This document shows, piece after piece, positions 48,890-60,435 of a stretch of DNA of 64,000 bases. The notes under the pieces are model-generated. The model did no database searches, had not been told where the DNA came from, and saw only the letters and a list, made by a program, of their open reading frames with translations. The stretch covers positions 1 through 64,000 of the forward strand of contig CACVBU010000038.1 in NCBI GenBank assembly GCA_902728285.1, written 5' to 3'. Both the position numbers and the translations under genes were made by a program. How positions within the stretch are numbered: the first letter of the stretch is position 1; every line of letters begins with the position of its first letter. This stretch comes from Clytia hemisphaerica. Taxonomy: Eukaryota; Cnidaria; Hydrozoa; Leptothecata; Clytiidae.

Positions 48890-49315
48890 GAGCATTTTGT
48901 GTACATTCGAGCTGACGAACATCATTCGTATACATTCGAACATTGCAGACTTGCCAAGTATGCCTGAGTATGCCATTATTTTCAACTCGCAAATCTGCTC
49001 AAGTCTGATATCCAAGTAGCAATCATATTGATTTTGGCATACTTGACCACAAGTATGCATTTTTTGTTGCAGACTTTCAAGTATGATTTGTCTCAAATGC
49101 AGACTTGATCAGACTTGGCCAGACTTAAATCAAGTCTGCCTAAAAAATACCGAGTCTGCCGAAATCGAGTATGCAAGTCTGCCAAAATCAAGTATGCAAG
49201 TCTGCATCCTCAAGTATGCACGTATGCATACTAAATCAAGTCTGAAACTTTGAGTATGCATTTGAGACAAATCATACTTCATTTCTCATACTTGATGCAG
49301 ACTTCTGCATACTTC
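48890..49315. repeat. Right subterminal repeats of the EnSpm element
   Basis: Repeated CAAGTATG, CAAGTCTG, GCAGACTTG and GCATACTTG words in both orientations, the same family as 32729-33125, stop 17 bp before the terminal repeat. The longer words ATTTGAGACAAATCATACTT and AAGTATGATTTGTCTCAAAT form an inverted pair (about 49080 and 49260). They are probably recognition sites for element-encoded proteins. Confidence 0.87.
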
Positions 49316-49332
49316 AGTTATTTTCTTAAGGG

Positions 49333-49917
49333 CTGGCATGTCATCTTGCTCAGAGTGACTTCAATAAATGTCATTTAACTAATACATTTTTCCAAATAGT
49401 ATTTCCTTTCAATAAATAAAAGCAAACAAAGATTTAGAAACATTAAACTAAAATGGCCATATCGGTTAGACGCAACCGATATGGACGCTGACATGTCATT
49501 CTGCTCAAAGTGACTTCAATAAATGTAATTTAACTAAAACATTCTTCCAAGTAGTATTTCTTTTCAATAAAAACAAGCAAACAACGATTTTCTACGTTAA
49601 ACTAAAATGACTATATCGGTTAGACGCAACTGATATGGACACTGACATATCATCCAGCTCAGAGTGACTTCAATGAATGTAATTTAACTAAAACATTATT
49701 CCAAGTAGTATTTCTTCTCAATAAAAATAAGCAAACAAATGTTTAGAAACATTAAACTAAAATGGCCATATCGGTTAGACGCAACCGATATGGACACTGG
49801 TATGTCATCCAGCTTAGAGTGACTACAATAAATGTAATTTAAGTAAAACATTCTTCCAAGTAGTATTTCTTTTCAATAAAATCAAGCAAAAAAAGATTTG
49901 GTACATTAAACTAAAAT
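49333..49917. repeat. 155-bp satellite block 3
   Basis: About four monomers directly after the EnSpm element, resuming the monomer cut at 32712. The order of monomer variants matches 27708-28287 and 55741-56325. Confidence 0.95.
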
Positions 49918-50965
49918 GTGTCCTGCCAAGCGATTTCCATACAGCAAAAACACACACCGGTTTTGACTCGCAACGCACCGGTTGAGATCGGTTTTTCCCG
50001 ACTTAAACCGGTTTAAAACGGTTGAGAAATCGATGTCAAAGTTTCTAAAATTGAGTATCTCGAGCTTGTTGATTTTTACATACAAACCGGTACAAAACGG
50101 TTTGAAAAGCGGTTTTGGAACCGTGTCAACCCGGTTTACGGAGCCGACAAAATAAATTTAAGATTTAATCAGTAGCAAAAACTGTAAATTGTTTCAAAGT
50201 TTTAGTCCGTTATTTTTACCACCACTGGCTAAAAAAATCCGTCCGGGTCTGTGAGAAGGGGGTGTCTTTAAAAAGATCGATAGTGATACAGGGGGCACAT
50301 TGAACAATATTAATTAAATATACAAAAGTTGTTTATCAAAACGCTTTATTAAACAACTACATTCCTCTCTCTTTGAGATTCAAAAGAGAAGATAAATGTC
50401 TAGACTTGTAAAATGTAAAAGGAATTTTACTCGTTACTAAAGATAACAAGTGCAATGAACCGAACATTTGTTATGACGTAATAACCAGAGAGAAAGAAAA
50501 ATTACTCAGCAACAATTAACGAAGAGATTTTCTCTTCAGCAAAAAGGCAAGCAAATAAGGGAGTTTCTTCTTTTATGATGCCAGAGAGAAAAGCGTGGAA
50601 AGATTTAGCTGGGAGACCCGAAACACTCCCATCCTGTTAAACTTGCATAAAAAATATATTTACAAAAAATAGATTTGTATGGAGGGGCTTTGTTTACTTT
50701 TTTTTAATAAACGCATGCGCTGTATATTATTTTGGAACTGCCGGTAGCCGAAATCTATTGCAAAACCGGTGCTCTTCTCTTCCAAACCGGTAGCAACCGG
50801 TTCTGATTGACTGAGATTTCAGATTTTTTGGAAACCGGTTTAGATCGGTTTGAACCGGTTGCACGAACGATCGGCACCGGTGCGAACCGGTGTGAACCGG
50901 TGCAAAGATCGGTTTTTCGATAACCGGTTTAAATCGGGTGTTATGGAAATCGCTTGGCAGGACAC
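49918..50965. mobile_element. ACCGGT-rich transposon, copy B
   Basis: 1048 bp, with the same inverted termini as copy A and the same target position within the monomer (AAAT before and after). It is nearly identical to copy C. The preceding monomers are also the same, so this copy arose by block duplication, not by a new insertion. Confidence 0.85.
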
Positions 50966-51587
50966 AAATGACTATATTGGTTAGACGCAACTGATATGGA
51001 CACTGACATATCATCCAGCTCAGAGTGACTTCAATGAATGTAATTTAACTAAAACATTCTTCCAAGTAGTATTTCTTTTCAATAAAAACAAGCAAACAAA
51101 GATTTAGAAACATTCAACTAAAATGGCCATATCTGTTAGACGCAACCGATATGGACGCTGGTATGTCATCCTGCTCAGAGTGACTTCAATAAATGTAATT
51201 TAACTAAAACATTCTTCCAAGTAGTATTTCTTTTCAATAAAATCAAGCAAACAAAGATTTGGTACATTAAACTAAAATGACTATATCGGTTAGACGCAAC
51301 TGATATGGACACTGACATATCATCCAGCTCAGAGTGACTTCAATGAATGTAATTTAACTAAAACATTCTTCCAAGTAGTATTTCTTCTCAATAAAAATAA
51401 GCAAACAAATGTTTAGAAACATTAAACTAAAATGGCCATATCGGTTAGACGCAACCGATATGGACACTGGTATGTCATCCAGCTTAGAGTGACTTCAATA
51501 AATGTAATTTAAGTAAAACATTCTTCCAAGTAGTATTTCTTTTCAATAAAATCAAGCAAAAAAAGATTTGGTACATTAAACTAAAAT
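50966..51587. repeat. 155-bp satellite block 4
   Basis: Four monomers between transposon copies B and C. Together with one transposon copy they form a 1670-bp higher-order unit (49918 to 51588). Confidence 0.95.
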
Positions 51588-52635
51588 GTGTCCTGCCAAG
51601 CGATTTCCATACAGCAAAAACACACACCGGTTTTGACTCGCAACGCACCGGTTGAGATCGGTTTTTCCCGACTTAAACCGGTTTAAAACGGTTGAGAAAT
51701 CGATGTCAAAGTTTCTAAAATTGAGTATCTCGAGCTTGTTGATTTTTACATACAAACCGGTACAAAACGGTTTGAAAAGCGGTTTTGGAACCGTGTCAAC
51801 CCGGTTTACGGAGCCGACAAAATAAATTTAAGATTTAATCAGTAGCAAAAACTGTAAATTGTTTCAAAGTTTTAGTCCGTTATTTTTACCACCACTGGCT
51901 AAAAAAATCCCACCGGGTCTGTGAGAAGGGGGTGTCTTTAAAAAGATCGATAGTGATACAGGGGGCACATTGAACAATATTAATTAAATATACAAAAGTT
52001 GTTTATCAAAACGCTTTATTAAACAACTACATTCCTCTCTCTTTGAGATTCAAAAGAGAAGATAAATGTGTAGACTTGTAAAATGTAAAAGGAATTTTAC
52101 TCGTTACTAAAGATAACAAGTGCAATGAACCGAACATTTGTTATGACGTAATAACCAGAGAGGAAGAAAAATTACTCAGCAACAATTAACGAAGAGATTT
52201 TCTCTTCAGCAAAAAGGCAAGCAAATAAGGGAGTTTCTTCTTTTATGATGCCAGAGAGAAAAGCGTGGAAAGATTTAGCTGGGAGACCCGAAACACTCCC
52301 ATCCTGTTAAACTTGCATAAAAAATATATTTACAAAAAATAGATTTGTATGGAGGGGCTTTGTTTACTTTTTTTTAATAAACGCATGCGCAGTATATTAA
52401 TTTGGAACTGCCGGCAGCCGAAATCTATTGCAAAACTGGTGCTCTTCTCTTCCAAACCGGTAGCATCCGGTTCTGATTGACTGAGATTTCAGATTTTTTG
52501 GAAACCGGTTTAGATCGGTTTGAACCGGTTGCACGAACGATCGGCACCGGTGCGAACCGGTGTGAACCGGTGCAAAGATCGGTTTTTCGATAACCGGTTT
52601 AAATCGGGTGTTATGGAAATCGCTTGGCAGGACAC
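51588..52635. mobile_element. ACCGGT-rich transposon, copy C
   Basis: 1048 bp, same ends and insertion point as copy B. Small differences include CCCACCGGG in place of CCGTCCGGG near 51910, a variant shared with copy E. Confidence 0.85.
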
Positions 52636-55600
52636 AAATGACTATATTGGTTAGACGCAACTGATATGGACACTGACATATCATTCAGCTCAGAGTGACT
52701 TCAATGAATGTAATTTAACTAAAACATTCTTCCAAGTAGTATTTCTTTTCAATAAAAACAAGCAAACAAAGATTTAGAAACATTCAACTAAAATGGCCAT
52801 ATCTGTTAGACGCAACCGATATGGACGCTGGTATGTCATCCTGCTCAGAGTGACTTCAATAAATGTAATTTAACTAAAACATTCTTCCAAGTAGTATTTC
52901 TTTTCAATAAAATCAAGCAAACAAAGATTTGGTACATTAAACTAAAATGACTATATCGGTTAGACGCAACTGATATGGACACTGACATATCATCCAGCTC
53001 AGAGTGACTTCAATGAATGTAATTTAACTAAAACATTCTTCCAAGTAGTATTTCTTCTCAATAAAAATAAGCAAACAAATGTTTAGAAACATTAAACTGA
53101 AATGGCCATATCGATTAGACACAACCGATATGGACACTGGCATGTCATCCAGCTTAGAGTGACTTCAATGAATGTAATTTAACTAAAACATTCTTCCAAG
53201 TAGTATTTCTTTTCAATAAAAACAAGCAAACAAAGATTTAGAAACATTAAACTAAAATGGCCGTATCGGTTAGACGCAACCGATATGGACGCTGACATGT
53301 CATCCAACTCAGAGTGAGATGTTTGAATGCGATTTGACTGAATTATTCTTCCCAGAAGTATTTATTTTGAATTAAAACAAGCAAACAAAGATTTGGTATA
53401 TTAAACTAAAATGGCCGTATCAGTTAGACGCAACCGATATGGACGCTGACATGTCATCCAACTCAGAGTGACATGTATGAATATAATTTGACTGAATTAT
53501 TCTTCCCAGAAGTATTTATTTTGAATAAAAAGAAGCAAACAAAGATTTAGAAACATTAAACTAAAATGGCCATATCGGTTAGACGCAACCGATATGGACA
53601 CTGACATGTCATCCAATTCAGAGTGACATCAATAAATGTAATTTAACTAAAACGTTCTTCCAAATAGTACTTCTTTTCAATAAAAACAAGCAAACAAAGA
53701 TTTGGTACATTAAACTAAAATGACTATATCGGTTAGACGCAACTGATATGGACACTGACATATCATCCAGCTCAGAGTGACTTCAATGAATGTAATTTAA
53801 CTAAAACATTCTTCCAAGTAGTATTTCTTCTCAATAAAAATAAGCAAACAAATGTTTAGAAACATTAAACTGAAATGGCCATATCCATTAGACACAACCG
53901 ATATGGACACTGGCATGTCATCCAGCTTAGAGTGACTTCAATGAATGTAATTTAACTAAAAGTATTTCTTTTCAATAAAAACAAGCAAACAAATGTTTAG
54001 AAACATTAAACTAAATTGGTCATATCGGTTAGACGCAACCGATATGGACACTGGCATGACATCCAGCTTAGAATGACTTCAATGAATGTAATTTAAGTCA
54101 AACATTCTTCCAAGTAGTATGTCTTTTCAATAAACACAAGCAAATCAAGATTTAGAAAAATTAAACTAAAATGGCCGTATCAGTTAGACGCAACCGATAT
54201 GGACGCTGACATGTCATCCAACTCAGAGTGACATGTATGAATGTAATTTGACTGAATTATTCTTCTCAGAAGTATTTATTTTGAATAAAAACAAGCAAAC
54301 AAAGATTTAGAAACATTAAACTAAAATGGCCATATCGGTTAGACGCAACCGATATGGACACTGACATGTCATCCAATTCAGAATGACATCAATAAATGTA
54401 ATTTAACTAAAACGTTCTTCCAAATAGTACTTCTTTTCAATAAAAACAAGCAAACAAAAATTTGGTATGTTAAACTAAAATTGTCATAACGGTTAGACGC
54501 AACCAATATGGACAATGGCATGTCATCCTGCTCAGAGTGACTTCAATAAATGTAATTTAACTAAAACATTCTTCCAAGTAGTATTTCTTTTCAATAAAAT
54601 CAAGCAAACAAAGATTTGGTACATTAAACTAAAATGACTATATCGGTTAGACGCAACTGATATGGACACTGACATATCATCCAGCTCAGAGTGACTTCAA
54701 TGAATGTAATTTAACTAAAACATTCTTCCAAGTAGTATTTCTTCTCAATAAAAATAAGCAAACAAAGATTTAGAAGCATTAAACTAAAATGGCCATATCG
54801 GTTAGCTGCAACCGATATGGACACTGGCATGTCATCCAGCTTAGAGTGACTTCAATGAATGTAATTTAACTAAAACATTCTTCCAAGTAGTATTTCTTTT
54901 CAATAAAAACAAGCAAACAAAGATTTAGAAAAATTAAACTAAAATGACACGCAGCTGATATGGACACGGACATATCATCCAGCTCAGAGTGACATCAATA
55001 AATGTAATTTAACTAAAACATTCTTCCAAATAGTACTTCTTTTCCATAAAAACAAGCAAACAAAAATTTGGTATATTAAATTAAAATTGTCATATTGGTT
55101 AGACAAAACCGATATGGACACTGGCATGTGATTCAGCTCAGAGTGACTTCAATGAATGTAATTTAAGTAAAACATTCTTCCAAATAGTATTTCTTTTCAA
55201 TAAAAACAAGCAAACAAAGATTTAGAAACATTAAGCTAAAATGGCCATATCGGTTAGACGCAACTGATATGGACGCTGACATGTCATCCAACTCAGAGTG
55301 ACATCAATAACTGTAATTTAACTAAAACATTCTTCCAAATAGTATTTATTTTCAATAAAAATTAGCAAACAAAGATTTAGAAACATTAAACTAAAATGGC
55401 CATATCAGTTAGATGCAACCGATATGGACGCTGCCATGTCACCCAACTCAGAGTGACATCAATGAATGTAAATTAACTAAAACATTCTTCCAAGTAGTAT
55501 TTCTTTTCAATAAAATCAAGCAAACAAAGATTTAGAAACATTAAATTAAAATGGCCATATCGGCTAGACGCAACCGATATGGACACTGGCATGTCATCCA

Positions 55601-56325
55601 GCTTAGAGTGACTTCAATGAATGTGATTTAACTAAAACATTCTTCCAAGTAGTATTTCTTTTCAATACAAACAAGCAAACAAAGATTTAGAAACATTAAA
55701 CTAAAATGGCCATATTTGTTAGACGCAACCGATATGGACGCTGGCATGTCATCTTGCTCAGAGTGACTTCAATAAATGTCATTTAACTAATACATTTTTC
55801 CAAATAGTATTTCCTTTCAATAAATAAAAGCAAACAAAGATTTAGAAACATTAAACTAAAATGGCCATATCGGTTAGACGCAACCGATATGGACGCTGAC
55901 ATGTCATTCTGCTCAAAGTGACTTCAATAAATGTAATTTAACTAAAACATTATTCCAAGTAGTATTTCTTTTCAATAAAAACAAGCAAACAACGATTTTC
56001 TACGTTAAACTAAAATGACTATATCGGTTAGACGCAACTGATATGGACACTGACATATCATCCAGCTCAGAGTGACTTCAATGAATGTAATTTAACTAAA
56101 ACATTATTCCAAGTAGTATTTCTTCTCAATAAAAATAAGCAAACAAATGTTTAGAAACATTAAACTAAAATGGCCATATCGGTTAGACGCAACCGATATG
56201 GACACTGGTATGTCATCCAGCTTAGAGTGACTTCAATAAATGTAATTTAAGTAAAACATTCTTCCAAGTAGTATTTCTTTTCAATAAAATCAAGCAAAAA
56301 AAGATTTGGTACATTAAACTAAAAT
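52636..56325. repeat. 155-bp satellite block 5
   Basis: About 24 monomers of both types. The last 1.56 kb (54768-56325) matches 26730-28287 collinearly at an offset of 28038 bp, with the same rare monomer variants. Confidence 0.95.
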
Positions 56326-57368
56326 GTGTCCTGCCAAGCGATTTCCATACAGCAAAAACACACACCGGTTTTGACTCGCAACGCACCGGTTGAGATCGGT
56401 TTTCCCGACTTAAACCGGTTTAAACGGTTGAGAAATCGATGTCAAAGTTTCTAAAATTGAGTATCTCGAGCTTGTTGATTTTTACATACAAACCGGTACA
56501 AAACGGTTTGAAAAGCGGTTTTGGAACCGTGTCAACCCGGTTTACGGAGCCGACAAAATAAATTTAAGATAGCATTTAGCAAAAACTGTAAATTGTTTCA
56601 AAGTTTTAGTCCGTTATTTTTACCACCACTGGCTAAAAAAATCCGTCCGGGTCTGTGAGAAGGGGGTGTCTTTAAAAAGATCGATAGTGATACAGGGGGC
56701 ACATTGAACAATATTAATTAAATATACAAAAGTTGTTTATCAAAACGCTTTATTAAACAACTACATTCCTCTCTCTTTGAGATTCAAAGAGAAGATAAAT
56801 GTGTAGACTTGTAAAATGTAAAAGGAATTTTACTCGTTACTAAAGATAACAAGTGCAATGAACCGAACATTTGTTATGACGTAATAACCAGAGAGAAAGA
56901 AAAATTACTCAGCAACAATTAACGAAGAGATTTTCTCTTCAGCAAAAAGGCAAGCAAATAAGGGAGTTTCTTCTTTTATGCTGCCAGAGAGAAAAGCGTG
57001 GAAAGATTTAGCTGGGAGACCCGAAACACTCCCATACTGTTAAACTTGCATAAAAAATATATTTACAAAAAATAGATTTGTATGGAGGGGCTTTGTTTAC
57101 TTTTTTTTAATAAACGCATGCGCAGTATATTATTTTGGAACTGCCGGTAGCCGAAATCTATTGCAAAACCGGTGCTCTTCTCTTCCAAACCGGTAGCAAC
57201 CGGTTCTGATTGACTGAGATTTCAGATTTTTTGGAAACCGGTTTAGATCGGTTTGAACCGGTTGCACGAACGATCGGCACCGGTGCGAACCGGTGTGAAC
57301 CGGTGCAAAGATCAGTTTTTCGATAACCGGTTTAAATCGGGTGTTATGGAAATCGCTTGGCAGGACAC
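56326..57368. mobile_element. ACCGGT-rich transposon, copy D
   Basis: 1043 bp with the same ends. Its right end GGCAGGACAC is followed by a single A and then directly by copy E, so D and E stand head to tail without satellite between them. Confidence 0.85.
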
Positions 57369-57369
57369 A

Positions 57370-58417
57370 GTGTCCTGCCAAGCGATTTCCATACAGCAAA
57401 AACACACACCGGTTTTGACTCGCAACGCACCGGTTGAGATCGGTTTTTCCCGACTTAAACCGGTTTAAAACGGTTGAGAAATCGATGTCAAAGTTTCTAA
57501 AATTGAGTATCTCGAGCTTGTTGATTTTTACATACAAACCGGTACAAAACGGTTTGAAAAGCGGTTTTGGAACTGTGTCAACCCGGTTTACGGAGCCGAC
57601 AAAATAAATTTAAGATTTAATCAGTAGCAAAAACTGTAAATTGTTTCAAAGTTTTAGTCCGTTATTTTTACCACCACTGGCTAAAAAAATCCCACCGGGT
57701 CTGTGAGAAGGGGGTGTCTTTAAAAAGATCGATAGTGATACAGGGGGCACATTGAACAATATTAATTAAATATACAAAAGTTGTTTATTAAAACGCTTTA
57801 TTAAACAACTACATTCCTCTCTCTTTGAGATTCAAAAGAGAAGATAAATGTCTAGACTTGTAAAATGTAAAAGGAATTTTACTCGTTACTAAAGATAACA
57901 AGTGCAATGAACCGAACATTTGTTATGACGTAATAACCAGAGAGGAAGAAAAATTACTCAGCAACAATTAACGAAGAGATTTTCTCTTCAGCAAAAAGGC
58001 AAGCAAATAAGGGAGTTTCTTCTTTTATGATGCCAGAGAGAAAAGCGTGGAAAGATTTAGCTGGGAGACCCGAAACACTCCCATCCTGTTAAACTTGCAT
58101 AAAAAATATATTTACAAAAAATAGATTTGTATGGAGGGGCTTTGTTTACTTTTTTTTAATAAACGCATGCGCAGTATATTATTTTGGAACTGCCGGCAGC
58201 CGAAATCTATTGCAAAACCGGTGCTCTTCTCCTCCAAACCGGTAGCAACCGGTTCTGATTGACTGAGATTTCAGATTTTTTGGAAACCGGTTTAGATCGG
58301 TTTGAACCGGTTGCACGAACGATCGGCACCGGTGCGAACCGGTGTGAACCGGTGCAAAGATCGGTTTTTCGATAACCGGTTTAAATCGGGTGTTATGGAA
58401 ATCGCTTGGCAGGACAC
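57370..58417. mobile_element. ACCGGT-rich transposon, copy E
   Basis: 1048 bp, immediately after copy D. It shares the CCCACCGGG variant with copy C. It is followed by AAATGACTATATTGG satellite, as after copies A, B and C. Confidence 0.85.
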
Positions 58418-60018
58418 AAATGACTATATTGGTTAGACGCAACTGATATGGACACTGACATATCATCCAGCTCAGAGTGACTTCAATGAATGTAATTTAA
58501 CTAAAACATTCTTCCAAGTAGTATTTCTTCTCAATAAAAATAAGCAAACAAATGTTTAGAAACATTAAACTGAAATGGCCATATCGATTAGACACAACCG
58601 ATATGGACACTGGCATGTCATCCAGCTTAGAGTGACTTCAATGAATGTAATTTAACTAAAACATTCTTCCAAGTAGTATTTCTTTTCAATAAAAACAAGC
58701 AAACAAAGATTTAGAAACATTAAACTAAAATGGCCGTATCGGTTAGACGCAACCGATATGGACGCTGACATGTCATCCAACTCAGAGTGAGATGTCTGAA
58801 TGCGATTTGACTGAATTATTCTTCCCAGAAGTATTTATTTTGAATAAAAACAAGCAAACAAAGATTTGGTATATTAAATTAAAATTGTCATATCGGTTAG
58901 ACGCAACCGATATGGACACTTGCATGTCATCCAACTCTGAGTGACCTCAATGAATGTAATTTAACTAAAACATTCTTCCAAATAGTATTTCTTTTCAATA
59001 AAAACAAGCAAACAAAGATTTAGAAAGATTAAACTAAAATGGCCATATCGGTTAGACGCAACCGATATGGACGCTGCCATGTCATCCAACTCAGAGTGAC
59101 ATCAATAAATGTAATTTAACTAAAAGTATTTCTTTTCAATAAAAACAAGCAAACAAATATTTAGAAACATTAAACTAAATTGGTCATATCGGTTAGACGC
59201 AACCGATATGGACACTGGCATGACATCCAGCTTAGAATGACTTCAATGAATGTAATTTAACTCGAACATTCTTCCAAGTAGTATTTCTTTTCAATAAACA
59301 CAAGCAAATCAAGACTTAGAAACATTAAACTAAAATGGCCCGCAACCGATATGGACGCTGACATGTCATCCAACTCAGAGTGACATGTATGAATATAATT
59401 TGACTGAATTATTCTTCCCAGAAGTATTTATTTTGAATAAAAAGAAGCAAACAAAGATTTAGAAACATTAAACTAAAATGGCCATATCGGTTAGACGCAA
59501 CCGATATGGACGCTGACATGTCATCCAATTCAGAGTGACATCAATAAATGTAATTTAACTAAAACATTCTTCCAAATAGTACTTCTTTTCAATAAAAACA
59601 AGCAAACAAAGATTTGGTACATTAAACTAAAATGACTATATCGGTTAGACGCAACTGATATGGACACTGACATATCATCCAGCTCAGAGTGACTTCAATG
59701 AATGTAATTTAACTAAAACATTCTTCCAAGTAGTATTTCTTCTCAATAAAAATAAGCAAACAAATGTTTAGAAACATTAAACTGAAATGGCCATATCATT
59801 TAGACACAACCGATATGGACACTGGCATGTCATCCAGCTTAGAGTGACTTCAATGAATGTAATTTAACTAAAACATTCTTCCAAATAGTATTTCTTTTCA
59901 ATAAAAACAAGAAAACAAAGATTTAGAAACATTAAACTAAAATGGCCATATCGGTTAGACGCAACTGATATGGACGCTGACATGTCATCCAACTCAGAGT
60001 GACATCAATAACTGTAAT
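58418..60018. repeat. 155-bp satellite block 6
   Basis: About ten monomers, including the TGACTGAATTATTCTTC type. One has lost its left hairpin arm (59336-59350, ATGGCC joined to CGCAACCGATATGG). The block ends where a 417-bp element is inserted. Confidence 0.95.
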
Positions 60019-60435
60019 CACGGCGATCTTTAATCGGATTTATCGGATTCATAAAATGCTCAGATTTGGTTTTAAGTAAAAATTAATGCAGTTTAAAGAT
60101 AGGGTTTTTTCTTTATCCAATAGAGAACAATGAAACGGATATCCAATAATAATTAAAGGGCTCTACTCCTTTTTAATTGGGTATTATTCTGATTCCGATT
60201 TTGAGGAATCTTACGCGGGATGTGGCTGGATTTTGAGGGATCTAAAATCAAACATTTCCAAAATTACTCAATTTTGAGCAACATTTATTAAAAAAAATTT
60301 TAGTGTTAAAATTGTACACATAAGGGCTTTATTGACCCAAAGAATGGGGTTCTTTTAGGAAACTGAACAGCACTTAATATAAAAATTAATTTTGGATTTT
60401 CCCGATTTTTAAACATTGCTCTAAAGATCGCAGTG
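60019..60435. mobile_element. 417-bp element in satellite, CAC(G/T)GCGATCTTTA ends
   Basis: The left end CACGGCGATCTTTA and the right end TAAAGATCGCAGTG are inverted with one mismatch. AAT flanks it at 60016-60018 and 60436-60438, against the uninterrupted monomer ACTGTAATTTAAC. CAC tips plus a 3-bp duplication fit a non-autonomous EnSpm/CACTA-like element, but it lacks the CCCTTAAG tip of the 16.6-kb element. No coding capacity. Confidence 0.72.

Larger units (their letters stand above)
32713..49332. mobile_element. EnSpm/CACTA-type autonomous transposon, 16.6 kb
   Basis: The termini CCCTTAAGAAAA (32713) and TTTTCTTAAGGG (to 49332) are perfect 12-bp inverted repeats. They are flanked by CT at 32711-32712 and 49333-49334. 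Uninterrupted monomers at about 27708 and 55741 read GACGCTGGCATG, which confirms a 2-bp target duplication as made by EnSpm/CACTA transposases. Dense CAAGTATGC/CAAGTCTGC repeats lie just inside both ends. It encodes a transposase (minus) and a BEN-domain protein (plus), diverging from a 218-bp region. Several smaller elements sit in its introns and flanks. The transposase frame has four one-base deletions, so activity is doubtful unless these are sequencing errors. Confidence 0.9.

Noticed and set aside
50727..58466. Repeated 95-codon minus-strand frame in the ACCGGT-rich transposons
   Set aside because: It spans the transposon end and flanking satellite, is broken in copy A, and is made of ACCGGT-word translation (RF..N..). 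It is not a gene.
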